Positions 52,527-60,328 of a stretch of 64,000 nt of DNA are shown here, piece after piece; within the stretch, counting starts at the first letter, position 1; every line of letters begins with the position of its first letter. The position numbers and the translations under genes are program-made. The notes beneath the pieces are model-generated. The model was not told the origin of the DNA and did no database searches. It was given only the letters and a program-made list of their open reading frames with translations. The DNA is from Cohnella nanjingensis (GTDB taxonomy: Bacteria > Bacillota > Bacilli > Paenibacillales > Paenibacillaceae), in NCBI RefSeq assembly GCF_014212125.1, contig NZ_JACJVP010000041.1, positions 197,443-261,442 of the forward strand, read 5' to 3'.

Positions 52527-53513
52527 TTAAACCGAGCTCCAATCAAAAATAACGCAGGGTTTCGTCAATGTGCCGTCAGCAATTCCCGCATACACTTCTC
52601 CGCATGCGCTTGGCGCATAGATATCATAAATGTTCTCTACCTGGATCAGCCCGTCGCGAATCCATTCCATAGCTTTCCTAATGCTCCCATGATTGCTGTT
52701 AGGATGGAACTCCGAAGAATGTCGCGGAAGGGACCATTCCCAGCCGGAATTAACCTGGATATATCCATAGAAAATGCTGCGCAGCAAATCATGCGCGAAC
52801 TTGTCCGTCGAACGGTACCAAGGCACGCCGATCAGATACAGTTCCCCGCCCTTGCGCAGGTTGGCAAGCAAGGAATACACCGCCTCTTCCCTGCCGGAGC
52901 AATCCATCGCCAATCCAGCCGTTCCTTTCAGTACCGGCACTTCATCCGGCGAAGCATATACATGGCGCAATCCGCAAGAGCGGGCTGTTGCTCTACGGCC
53001 CTCGTTCGGATCAAAGGCATAGACCTCATAGCCGCAATGCTGCATCACTTGCGCGCACATGAGGCCCACAATGCCAAGCCCCGTTACCATAACCGATTCC
53101 GTCGGGCGGATTCGGGAATGAATCATGGAGGTCATCGAGACTGCCGGGAATCGGCCAATCACGGCATGCTCCGGTTTCATTCCCGCCGGGACAGGAATGT
53201 AATCATTGAATTTGACCCGGCTATATGCCTGATGCGGGGACAATGCAAGCACATGTTCGCCCACTCTCGCATTTGTAACCTCTTCACCCGCCTCAAGCAC
53301 CTCGAGAATAGCGGCATAGCCAGTCTCTACCGGATACTTCATCCCCCCGGAATAGTCCATATATGCGCCCATCTCCGAGCCATTCGAAATGAGCGATACG
53401 ATCGTTCGCCCTAAAATTTCATCGGCTGCAAGCGGCGACGGCTCCCAATCGCCCTGCACAAGCGATGCTTGCTGCTTGCCTGTGAATCTGATCGCCTGAT
53501 TGGTCTGTATCAC
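52527..53513 (-). CDS. MDR-family dehydrogenase without catalytic zinc motif
   Basis: About 328 residues. A GroES-like front (ILGRTIVSLISNGSEMGAYMDYSGG, GYAAILEVLEAGEEVTNARVGEHVLA) is followed by a Rossmann fold (SVMVTGLGIVGLMCAQVMQHCGYEVYAFDPNEGRR: GxGxxG and the Asp for NAD) and GGELYLIGVPW. The C-x-H zinc set of classic sugar dehydrogenases is absent. Start: GTG 53513 fits a GGGAG site better than the GTG at 53528. It lies between the VOC and TIM-barrel isomerase genes and likely oxidises a sugar or sugar derivative. Confidence 0.8.
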   Translation of the reverse strand: MIQTNQAIRFTGKQQASLVQGDWEPSPLAADEILGRTIVSLISNGSEMGAYMDYSGGMKYPVETGYAAILEVLEAGEEVTNARVGEHVLALSPHQAYSRVKFNDYIPVPAGMKPEHAVIGRFPAVSMTSMIHSRIRPTESVMVTGLGIVGLMCAQVMQHCGYEVYAFDPNEGRRATARSCGLRHVYASPDEVPVLKGTAGLAMDCSGREEAVYSLLANLRKGGELYLIGVPWYRSTDKFAHDLLRSIFYGYIQVNSGWEWSLPRHSSEFHPNSNHGSIRKAMEWIRDGLIQVENIYDIYAPSACGEVYAGIADGTLTKPCVIFDWSSV

Positions 53514-53530
53514 CGTAACATCTCCCACTG

Positions 53531-53547
53531 GTTTAGTAACACTAAAC
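53531..53547 (-). promoter_or_regulatory. palindrome at the isomerase/dehydrogenase joint
   Basis: GTTTAGT-AAC-ACTAAAC, 7-bp arms around 3 bases. It lies just before the dehydrogenase start and contains the isomerase stop codon. It could be an internal operator or an RNA hairpin. Confidence 0.35.
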
Positions 53548-54378
53548 TTCTCTGTCTACAGCCGACTGAAGCTGGCCCAGCTGCTCCAGCAGCCCGGCAT
53601 AACACCGTTCCGCGCCATCAAACTGGGGATACTCAGTCTCCGATTCATGCTCTACAATTAGCCATTCGGTTCCTGAGCGGCTGCATGCCTCAAGAATAGC
53701 CGGCCAATCATTGTCATCCATAGCGCTGCCGATGAATGTCTCGTGGCCAAGCTTTCGGGAGAACGGCTTGCAATGCACAAGCTGTACTCTCCCCGGGTGA
53801 TCTGCAATAGCCTGGGCCGGATCAGCCTCCGCTTCCATGCAATTGCCTGTATCCAGCTCCAGTATGACGCCGGAATGGGTATGTTCGCTAAGAAGCGACC
53901 ACGGCGTTGACTCGCCAAAATGCGTATGAAATTCATGCGCATGGGTATGGTAGCCAATGCGGAAATTCCGCTCTTCCGCCAGCCTCGCAAGTTCATTGAT
54001 GCGGACTGCATATTGCACCCACACATCCGCGCAATCCTCGCTCATCTGATGTCCGATTTGCCAAGGCCCGCCCAAGGCCGGGATGATCATATTGGTCGTT
54101 CCGGCGCGGGCATGGTAGTCCAGCGTTGCGTCGATCGTATCTGCCTGCAGCAATTTCCATTCCGTATGCCAGCCGCAGTTGACGAGTCCGATTTCCTCCA
54201 GCAGATCTTTCATCTTCTCCGGCTCATGAATGAACGGGCCATAGAATTCCACCCCTTCATAGCCGATTGCCTTGACTCTGCGCAGCGTCGACTCCAGATC
54301 GCGCTGAAGCTCCTTGTATACCGAATACAATCCTAATGCCACTGACATCGAACCCACTGACATCGAACCCACTGACAC
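53542..54378 (-). CDS. sugar phosphate isomerase/epimerase (TIM barrel)
   Basis: 278 residues. Motifs: GYEGVEFYGPF, TNMIIPALGG, RIGYHTHAHEFHTHFG, VILELDTGNCMEAEADP (metal Asp in the D-x-GN loop), VQLVHCKPF and LIVEHESET. This is the same broad family as the 4545-5375 protein but clearly a different member. Its 5' end is odd: the first residues read MSVGSMSVGSMSVAL because of a 15-base tandem repeat, so several GTG/ATG starts are possible behind one GAGGGAG site. Products of such enzymes include ketose epimers and inositol-type intermediates. Confidence 0.82.
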   Translation of the reverse strand: MSVGSMSVGSMSVALGLYSVYKELQRDLESTLRRVKAIGYEGVEFYGPFIHEPEKMKDLLEEIGLVNCGWHTEWKLLQADTIDATLDYHARAGTTNMIIPALGGPWQIGHQMSEDCADVWVQYAVRINELARLAEERNFRIGYHTHAHEFHTHFGESTPWSLLSEHTHSGVILELDTGNCMEAEADPAQAIADHPGRVQLVHCKPFSRKLGHETFIGSAMDDNDWPAILEACSRSGTEWLIVEHESETEYPQFDGAERCYAGLLEQLGQLQSAVDREV

Positions 54379-54380
54379 AT
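54341..54380 (-). repeat. 15-base tandem repeat at the isomerase start
   Basis: ACTGACATCGAACCC occurs twice in a row (54341-54355, 54356-54370), followed by a third partial copy (ACTGACACATCG). On the minus strand each unit encodes MSVGS and supplies an ATG and a GTG start codon. Gain or loss of a unit keeps the frame. Confidence 0.9.
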
Positions 54381-54397
54381 CGCTCCCTCGTTAAGTT

Positions 54398-55039
54398 CTA
54401 GCTCTGGCGAGCAGCCCAGTCCACGCCGTTCTTCATGAGCTGAATCATTTGAGGATGGCCCAACGCCTCCGGATTATGTCCAGGAGTCAGTGCCACTACT
54501 TTGCCTGCCCCAACCTGATGCGCCCATCCCCCTGCTGCCGTCACATGTTGGGAAGTGCTGAACAGAATCACATCGGTTCTCGTCGTATCCACTTGACAGT
54601 AGTAATGCTCGTCGATCGCAACGAATGGCTCGATGCCCTCGATAATCGGATGCTTGAAGCTAATCGCCGGGTTATTCGTCACCTCCACGTGATGGGGAGA
54701 ATGCTCGACGAATCGGCCGGAATTCAGCTCCGAATAGAACGGGCTGTCCGGCTCGATGAGGACAAGTCCTGCATGTACGAACATAATGCCCATGCCGTTC
54801 CTCACCTTCTGGACAATCTGCCGCTGCTCTTCCGGGGTCATATTGGTCTCCCCTTCAGGACGCCCGTTGGTAAAGAACATGGCCAAATCTACCAATGCCT
54901 CGGTCTCTATCAAATCTCTCGCCCGGTCAGTGAGGATCACCTCCCACTGCACCGCATCGAACACCTTTTCCATAACCGGATCAATGACTTCCTTCGGGTG
55001 GTTAACATCATCGCGAATAATATAAACGACGTTCTTCAT
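54398..55039 (-). CDS. ThuA-domain protein (first copy)
   Basis: 213 residues. ThuA/trehalose-utilisation fold: KNVVYIIRDDVNHP, LAMFFTNGRPEG, VRNGMGIMFVHAGLVLIE, FKHPIIEGIEPFVAIDEHYYCQVD, GGWAHQVGAGKVVALTPGHNPEALGHP. The class-I glutamine-amidotransferase-like core lacks the usual catalytic Cys. In Sinorhizobium ThuA belongs to a route where a disaccharide is first oxidised to a 3-keto form. GAGGAG lies 9 bases before ATG 55039. The second, different ThuA protein is at 60329. Confidence 0.82.
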   Translation of the reverse strand: MKNVVYIIRDDVNHPKEVIDPVMEKVFDAVQWEVILTDRARDLIETEALVDLAMFFTNGRPEGETNMTPEEQRQIVQKVRNGMGIMFVHAGLVLIEPDSPFYSELNSGRFVEHSPHHVEVTNNPAISFKHPIIEGIEPFVAIDEHYYCQVDTTRTDVILFSTSQHVTAAGGWAHQVGAGKVVALTPGHNPEALGHPQMIQLMKNGVDWAARQS

Positions 55040-55148
55040 TGGCCTGCACTCCTCGCCATTGCGATGTTTTAAGCTTTCATCTCATCCTATCTTTTTAACC
55101 CCGCCCCTTCCCTTACGAGAAAGGACGGGTCTGTTCCTCTATTTTTCT

Positions 55149-56699
55149 TTACTTTTTGGATGCAAGCCATGCATGGACCTGTTTTTCCACTTCTGCTCTA
55201 ACCTTATCAAGACCTGCAGCCTTGGCTTTATCCAGATATTTCTGGTATGCCTTATCCACATCGCTGAGAAGACCTGCCTCCAGCGGGTATCCATATTGGC
55301 TATTTACATCATTCAGTGCCGTATACTCCGTCTCGAAGCTGCTCTTATCCATGACAAAGCCTTCAAAAATGTCGGGTACGACCTTTTTATTGATCTTTTC
55401 CATCATGGTGTCATAATTTACCCAAGCGTCGCTTTTGCGCTTCTTGAAGTTTGCATTTGCAAACATGCCGCTAGGGAAATAGTTGAAGGATGCACCGTCT
55501 GCAATGTTTGACGTATCAATCGTTCCATCTGCAGTCAGGTTGTAATTAACGCCCTCTGTACCATAAGTAATGAAATTCCAAAGATCTTCATGCTGCTGTA
55601 TATAATCCAGAACCATCAGTGCTCGTTCAGGATGCTCGGCATTCGTTGAGATTGCCGCCATATTTTTGGTTGTGGAGCCTTGAAGAACGGAGTCCGGATT
55701 TCCTTCAAAATACATAAAATAATTCAATTCCCAGCCCTCGGCGCCATGTTCCTTTTCCACCTGTGTCGCATGGTTGTTATAGCCGGGCAGCTGCTCATTG
55801 AAGGATGCCGCCGCTACTCCGTTGAGTACCTGCGTTACGCCCCAGTTCGTGCTGGTAAGCACGCTGGAAGACCAAAAGCCTCGGTCGGCCCAATCCTTCA
55901 TTTTATACATATATTCTTTGAATTCAGGGGTCTCGATAACACTGAGCACTTGACCGTTTCTGGGGTCATAAACAAAGTTGTAAAGTCTGTCGTGAATTTC
56001 ATCGATGCCGATATAAGGCGTGGTGTAAATCCAGGAAGTACCATATACCTGACTCTGATAATCATCGCTCGGGATGATTCCCGGCTCATTGTCCTTGATC
56101 CCCTGCAGATAGGTCTCGATATCATCCATGGACTTGATTTCAGGCAGATTGTATTTCTTTCTTAGATCCTCTCTGTATACGAAGGCGGGTGCTGTTACTC
56201 CTGTTTCCATACCGGGAACACCATAGATCTTCCCTTTGACGGATGCTGCATCCCATGTAGTCTTGGGAATATTCTTCCAAAGATAAGGCGCATACTTCGG
56301 CAGCAGATCATCAAGCGGCTTAAATGCGTTCTTTGATGCATAGCTTTGATAATCCAACCAGCCGGGAGCCGCCTGCATCAGGTCATATTTTTCTCCCGAA
56401 GCAATGGCCAAAGCATAGTTGTTTTTGTAATCATTGCCTGCTGCATAAGTGAAATCGATAGTCGTATTCAGTTCCTTTTTTAATCTGGCATTGAGCTGAT
56501 CCCAGTACTGCTTTGCCAGGTCCGTATTATTGGGTGCATCGGAAATCGCATACATTTTCAGCTTCACATAATCCAAATCGCCCGTATACCCTGTGCTTTC
56601 CGAACTTTCCGTCGGTGCCTTACCACCGCATGCAGTACTGCCAAGAACCATCGCCGCTACCGACAACCCTACCGTCAGTTTCTTCATGCTTTTTCTCAT
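55149..56699 (-). CDS. extracellular solute-binding lipoprotein of the third importer
   Basis: 516 residues. Signal peptide with lipobox GSTAC (Cys about residue 24), then GGKAPTESSEST. Mature segments: LKMYAISDAPNNTDLAKQYWDQLN, GVPGMETGVTAPAFVYREDLRKKYNLPE, and EHPERALMVLDYIQQHED. DUF3502-like C-terminal features fit this branch of binding proteins. GAGGAGG precedes ATG 56699. Its base composition is lower in G+C than the enzymes after it in the run, as are the two permeases before it. That hints the transporter part came from a different source. Confidence 0.9.
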   Translation of the reverse strand: MRKSMKKLTVGLSVAAMVLGSTACGGKAPTESSESTGYTGDLDYVKLKMYAISDAPNNTDLAKQYWDQLNARLKKELNTTIDFTYAAGNDYKNNYALAIASGEKYDLMQAAPGWLDYQSYASKNAFKPLDDLLPKYAPYLWKNIPKTTWDAASVKGKIYGVPGMETGVTAPAFVYREDLRKKYNLPEIKSMDDIETYLQGIKDNEPGIIPSDDYQSQVYGTSWIYTTPYIGIDEIHDRLYNFVYDPRNGQVLSVIETPEFKEYMYKMKDWADRGFWSSSVLTSTNWGVTQVLNGVAAASFNEQLPGYNNHATQVEKEHGAEGWELNYFMYFEGNPDSVLQGSTTKNMAAISTNAEHPERALMVLDYIQQHEDLWNFITYGTEGVNYNLTADGTIDTSNIADGASFNYFPSGMFANANFKKRKSDAWVNYDTMMEKINKKVVPDIFEGFVMDKSSFETEYTALNDVNSQYGYPLEAGLLSDVDKAYQKYLDKAKAAGLDKVRAEVEKQVHAWLASKK

Positions 56700-56807
56700 C
56701 TTTCAGTTTCCTCCTCTTTTGATAGGAATCGTTCCCGCTTTTTGACCCTTGCCCCAATTTTCAAAAAGTAGGTTGATATAGTAATTTGCATGACTACCGC
56801 TTTGGAA

Positions 56808-57692
56808 TTATCCTTTTACCGCTCCGATGGAGATGCCCTGAACAAAGTACTTCTGCAGGAAAGGATATAGGAAAATAATCGGTCCTGTTGCCACAATCGC
56901 GTTCGCCAGCTTCTGCGTCTCTGTCGGCAGAATTTTGCTGGTAAAGTTCTCGGCCCCGACCGACGCGATCTTGGAGGCGGCATTCAGGATGTTGTATAAC
57001 CGGTATTGTAAAGGCCACAAATCGGCTTTTGTAATATAAAGGGAAGCCAGGTACCAGTCATTCCAGTATGCAAGTGCCAGAAACAAGGCAATGGTGGCCA
57101 GGATCGGCTTTGACATCGGCACGACGATTTGCAACAGGGTACGAAACTCCCCTGCTCCTTCCAGCCTTGCAGATTCAACAAGGGCATCCGGAATCGTCTT
57201 CATAAAATTACGAATGAGCAAGATATAGAAGGAGCTGCAGATGGACGGAATGATTAACGCCCAGATGCTGTTCTTTAATCCCAGCTTGGTAACTACGATA
57301 TACCAGGGTACCAAACCGCCGGAAAATAGAGTCGTAAAATAAATAATGAAAGCAATGACATTGCGATATTTTAATTCGCTTCTGGAAATCGCATAACCGC
57401 AGAAGGTCATGACCATCAGACCAATGCCGGTTCCCGCACCGGTGACAAAGATACTGACGCCATAGGCTTTGGCAATCTGCATCGGAAACAGGAAAATACT
57501 GCGGTAGCCATCCAGCGAAAATCCCCTGGGCAGAATGGAGTAACCGTTTTGCAATATCTGCGCGCTGTCCGAAAAAGAACCGGAAATTACCAGAATAAAG
57601 GGGAGTACGCAGACAATAGACACCATTGAAAGAACGATATAGAAAAATAGTTTTAATCCTTTTTCACTGGCGGACATTTTATGGTTATTCAT
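56808..57692 (-). CDS. CUT1 sugar ABC transporter permease, LplC type
   Basis: 294 residues, six membrane helices. EAA loop DALVESARLEGAGEFRTLLQIVVP; C-terminus LQKYFVQGISIGAVKG. AAGGAGAG precedes ATG 57692. It lies 19 bases after the LplB partner gene and 109 bases before the binding-protein gene. No ATPase gene is in the locus. Confidence 0.9.
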   Translation of the reverse strand: MNNHKMSASEKGLKLFFYIVLSMVSIVCVLPFILVISGSFSDSAQILQNGYSILPRGFSLDGYRSIFLFPMQIAKAYGVSIFVTGAGTGIGLMVMTFCGYAISRSELKYRNVIAFIIYFTTLFSGGLVPWYIVVTKLGLKNSIWALIIPSICSSFYILLIRNFMKTIPDALVESARLEGAGEFRTLLQIVVPMSKPILATIALFLALAYWNDWYLASLYITKADLWPLQYRLYNILNAASKIASVGAENFTSKILPTETQKLANAIVATGPIIFLYPFLQKYFVQGISIGAVKG

Positions 57693-57711
57693 CTTTCTCG
57701 ACTCTCCTTAT

Positions 57712-58692
57712 TTAGAATAAGGCGTTTTCCGGACTCGTCTTACGTATGATCTTGTTTACGGTGACCACAAGGATAAAGCCGAATACGGACTGGTAAACAC
57801 CTGCCGCCGTAGAGGTACCCAGATTGAAATTGACTGTCATCGCACGGTATATGTAGGTATCCAGAACATCCGTTGCGCTGAATAACTGTCCGTTTCTCTG
57901 AATCAGGTTATAGAACAATTCAAACTGTCCTCTCATGATGCCGCCAAGGTTGAACAGCACCAGCATAATAAATGTTGGCTTTAACATCGGCAGCGTGATG
58001 TACCTGATCTCCTTAAATAGGTTACAGCCGTCGATTTTTGCCGCTTCATAAACCTCCCGGTCAAAGCCCGTGATTGCAGCAAGATAAACCACCATGCCAA
58101 AGCCGGTACCTTTCCAAAGGAAGAAAAATGTGATGATAAACGGCCATATCCATTGAATCATATACACGCTGATCCCGCTCCCGCCCAAAGCCTTCAGCAG
58201 CGAATTGAGTACGCCGTAGTTGCTGTTGAAAATGTTATAGGCAATCGTGCCCACGATCACATAGGACACAAAGTGCGGCAGCAGCATAACAGATTGCGTT
58301 ACTCTCTTAAAAAGCCGTCCGACAACCGTTGTTATCATGATGGCTAACATACACTGCATGATATTTCCCAGGAGAATGAACACCAGATTGTAAAGGATCG
58401 TATTCTTGGTCAAGTAAACGATCGGCGCATCCCATCCGCCGGAAACGAAATACTGAAAATTCTTCAGTCCCACAAACGAACTGTGAAGAATACCCTTGCC
58501 AAAGTCATAATCAACAAATGCATAATACACACCCATCATGGGGATATAGCTGAAAATCAGGAAAAAGATCAACGCCGGAAGCGTCATTGCATATAAAGTC
58601 CTGTGTCTGAACAGCTCATAGAATACACCACCCTTCTTTTGTTTCATCAGCGGGTTTTGCGCCGTCTTTTTCCTCTCCCTGTCCTTTCGCAT
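57712..58692 (-). CDS. CUT1 sugar ABC transporter permease, LplB type
   Basis: 326 residues. Basic N-terminus (MRKDRERKKTAQNPLMKQKKG), then YAMTLPALIFFLIFSYIPMMGVYYAFVDY, the EAA loop YEAAKIDGCNLFKEIRYITLP, and FGFILVVTVNKIIRKTSPENALF at the end. AAAAGGAGAAG precedes ATG 58692. It is the first gene of the run controlled by the palindromes at 58805-59153, and its 5' leader of about 230 bases contains two of them. Confidence 0.9.
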   Translation of the reverse strand: MRKDRERKKTAQNPLMKQKKGGVFYELFRHRTLYAMTLPALIFFLIFSYIPMMGVYYAFVDYDFGKGILHSSFVGLKNFQYFVSGGWDAPIVYLTKNTILYNLVFILLGNIMQCMLAIMITTVVGRLFKRVTQSVMLLPHFVSYVIVGTIAYNIFNSNYGVLNSLLKALGGSGISVYMIQWIWPFIITFFFLWKGTGFGMVVYLAAITGFDREVYEAAKIDGCNLFKEIRYITLPMLKPTFIMLVLFNLGGIMRGQFELFYNLIQRNGQLFSATDVLDTYIYRAMTVNFNLGTSTAAGVYQSVFGFILVVTVNKIIRKTSPENALF

Positions 58693-58804
58693 CGCAACTT
58701 CTCCTTTTACCTCAACGAATTTGAAAGCGGTGCCATATTGAAATAAAAAATAAGAGCAACCTCCATTTCACATTTTTAGGCACTTTACTCTCTAACCTGA
58801 ACCA

Positions 58805-58824
58805 TTTTGGTACCGGTACCAAAA
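58805..58824. promoter_or_regulatory. LacI-type operator 1
   Basis: TTTTGGTACCGGTACCAAAA, a perfect palindrome that extends by one more A/T pair on each side. It lies in the leader of the permease operon, about 115 bases before its start codon, where binding would act as a roadblock. Confidence 0.8.
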
Positions 58825-58899
58825 TGAAATAAAAAAATAATAGCACTCTCCATTTATCATTTTTTGGAATTTCTCAATCCTAAATTTACCTTGAAGAGA

Positions 58900-58919
58900 T
58901 TTTGGTACCGGTACCAAAT
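58900..58919. promoter_or_regulatory. LacI-type operator 2
   Basis: TTTTGGTACCGGTACCAAAT, one base off perfect symmetry. It lies just past the predicted transcription start of the permease operon, 95 bases from operator 1. Confidence 0.8.
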
Positions 58920-58931
58920 TTCCTAAGCTGA

Positions 58932-58961
58932 ACTATAAATTAAACTGTTCATTTTTGTCAA
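58932..58961 (-). promoter_or_regulatory. promoter of the third glycan operon
   Basis: On the minus strand TTGACA (58956-58961) and TATAGT (58932-58937) are 18 bases apart, a strong sigma-A promoter. Operator 2 begins about 12 bases downstream and operator 3 lies about 45 bases upstream, so a repressor could loop across it. Confidence 0.7.
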
Positions 58962-59005
58962 CCTCATTTTACCGTAAGTTTTTCATTTTCTGTCTGTTCT
59001 CTTTC

Positions 59006-59025
59006 TTTTGGTATCGGTATCAAAA
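59006..59025. promoter_or_regulatory. LacI-type operator 3
   Basis: TTTTGGTATCGGTATCAAAA, same arms with TATCGGTATC in the core. It is centred 106 bases from operator 2, upstream of the operon promoter and of the LacI-gene promoter. Confidence 0.75.
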
Positions 59026-59088
59026 CCATCTCGTCTACGTTGACTTTTAATTTTCCCCATACTACAATTAAGAAAAATACTGGGTTGC

Positions 59089-59118
59089 TTGTTTTTTCCT
59101 GTTTTTTAAGCATATAGT
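59089..59118 (+). promoter_or_regulatory. promoter of the LacI-type gene
   Basis: TTGTTT (59089-59094) and TATAGT (59113-59118) are 18 bases apart. Operator 4 starts 15 bases downstream, fitting autoregulation. Confidence 0.5.
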
Positions 59119-59133
59119 ACACTTAATACGACA

Positions 59134-59153
59134 TCTTGGTACCGATTCCAAAA
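59134..59153. promoter_or_regulatory. LacI-type operator 4
   Basis: TCTTGGTACCGATTCCAAAA, a degenerate copy centred 60 bases before the LacI start codon and 128 bases from operator 3. It likely limits the regulator's own expression. The 511-base gap 58693-59203 is otherwise filled by these operators, two promoters and A+T-rich leader DNA. Confidence 0.65.
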
Positions 59154-59203
59154 GCATATGTTGGTGTTCCTGTATAGATGTTATAGCAGAGAGGAATTTT
59201 TTC

Positions 59204-60286
59204 ATGTCAGATGATCAGAAAAACCTTACCATTTATAAAATCGCAGAGTTGAGCGGGGTGTCTGTCTCCACCATATCCCGCGTTATCAACAACAGTCCTA
59301 ATGTTTCCGCAAAGACAAAGGCACATGTGACTGACATCATTAACAAATACCACTTTTCGCCAAGCTCCGTGGCACGTGCCATGATCAGCAACCATACCCA
59401 GACGCTGGGAGTTATCGTATCGGATATCACAAATCCATACTTTAGCGAGCTGTATCTGGAGATCCAGCGCTACGCAGTAGATTTCGGGTATTCCATCATT
59501 TTATGTAACACCTTTTACGGCGGATCCAACCATGGCGTTTCCGATGCCATACCGGAAAACACCTATTTCCAGATGATGCTGGATAAGAAGGTGGATGGCG
59601 TATTGATTTTGGGTGGCGAAATCGACCGAGATGAAATTTCCGATTCCTATAAAGAAGCCTTAAACCGTATGGGCAGACAGATTCCGGTCGTCATTCTGGG
59701 ACAGTCCGTTCCGGACTGCAGCTGCACCTTCTTGAACCGAAATATAAGCGGCGGTATATCTGCCCTGATCCATCATCTGCTGGCGCTGGGTCGCCGCAGG
59801 ATAGGCTTTGTTGGAGGCGAGGAAGGGATTCGTACTACCACAGCCAGACTGGCTGCCTATACGCAGACGCTGAAGAACCTGGCGATCTCCTTTGACTCTT
59901 CCCTGATCTCTTTAAGCAATTATTACGCGCCGGACGGCTATCGAGCCATGGCTAAACTGCTGGAACAACCGGATACGACCCCTACCGCAATTATCTGCAT
60001 GAACGATGCGGTAGCGCAGGGGGCCATCCGGGCGATAGCAGATAAAGGACTACGCGTACCGGAAGATATCTCTGTTGTCAGCTGCGATCAGTTTCCCTCG
60101 GGCGAATATAACTGCCCCCGCCTGACAACGCTGGACCAGCAGAACAGTTACCTGGGACGCATGTCCATCATGACCTTGATAAGCGCTATCAACAATGATT
60201 CCGAAGGGATCAACATTTCCCATGAGCCCCATTTAATTATCCGGGAATCTTGCGGTGCCCGTCTGGGTTTTCAATTCGAGCAATAG
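59204..60286 (+). CDS. LacI-family transcriptional regulator of the third glycan locus
   Basis: 360 residues. N-terminal helix-turn-helix ITIYKIAELSGVSVSTISRVIN-type sequence with the hinge helix SPSSVARAMIS, then a periplasmic-binding-like effector domain: TLGVIVSDITNPYFSELYLEIQRYA, VDGVLILGG, RRRIGFVGGEEGIRTTTARLAAY, AIICMNDAVAQGAIRA and ISVVSCDQFPSGEYNCPRLTTLDQ. It should repress the divergent transporter operon and itself by binding the TTTTGGTACC-type palindromes, and let go when the sugar binds. AGAGAGGAA precedes ATG 59204. Confidence 0.92.
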   Translation: MSDDQKNLTIYKIAELSGVSVSTISRVINNSPNVSAKTKAHVTDIINKYHFSPSSVARAMISNHTQTLGVIVSDITNPYFSELYLEIQRYAVDFGYSIILCNTFYGGSNHGVSDAIPENTYFQMMLDKKVDGVLILGGEIDRDEISDSYKEALNRMGRQIPVVILGQSVPDCSCTFLNRNISGGISALIHHLLALGRRRIGFVGGEEGIRTTTARLAAYTQTLKNLAISFDSSLISLSNYYAPDGYRAMAKLLEQPDTTPTAIICMNDAVAQGAIRAIADKGLRVPEDISVVSCDQFPSGEYNCPRLTTLDQQNSYLGRMSIMTLISAINNDSEGINISHEPHLIIRESCGARLGFQFEQ

Positions 60287-60328
60287 TACGCTATGCCATC
60301 GACCCGAATCGAAAAGGGGATCTTCCCA

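Larger units (their letters stand above)
58739..58920. repeat. imperfect tandem duplication in the leader of the third locus
   Basis: Unit 1 begins TGAAATAAAAAATAAGAGCA at 58739 and unit 2 begins TGAAATAAAAAAATAATAGC at 58825. Both continue with a CCTCCATTT/CTCCATTT stretch and end in a TTTTGGTACCGGTACCAAA operator (58805 and 58900). The units are 86-95 bases with small indels, so the operator was probably duplicated with its flank. Confidence 0.7.

Noticed and set aside
55099..55129. C-rich/G-rich hairpin between the third binding-protein gene and ThuA
   Set aside because: The stem is bulged and no T run follows on the transcribed strand; too weak to call a terminator.
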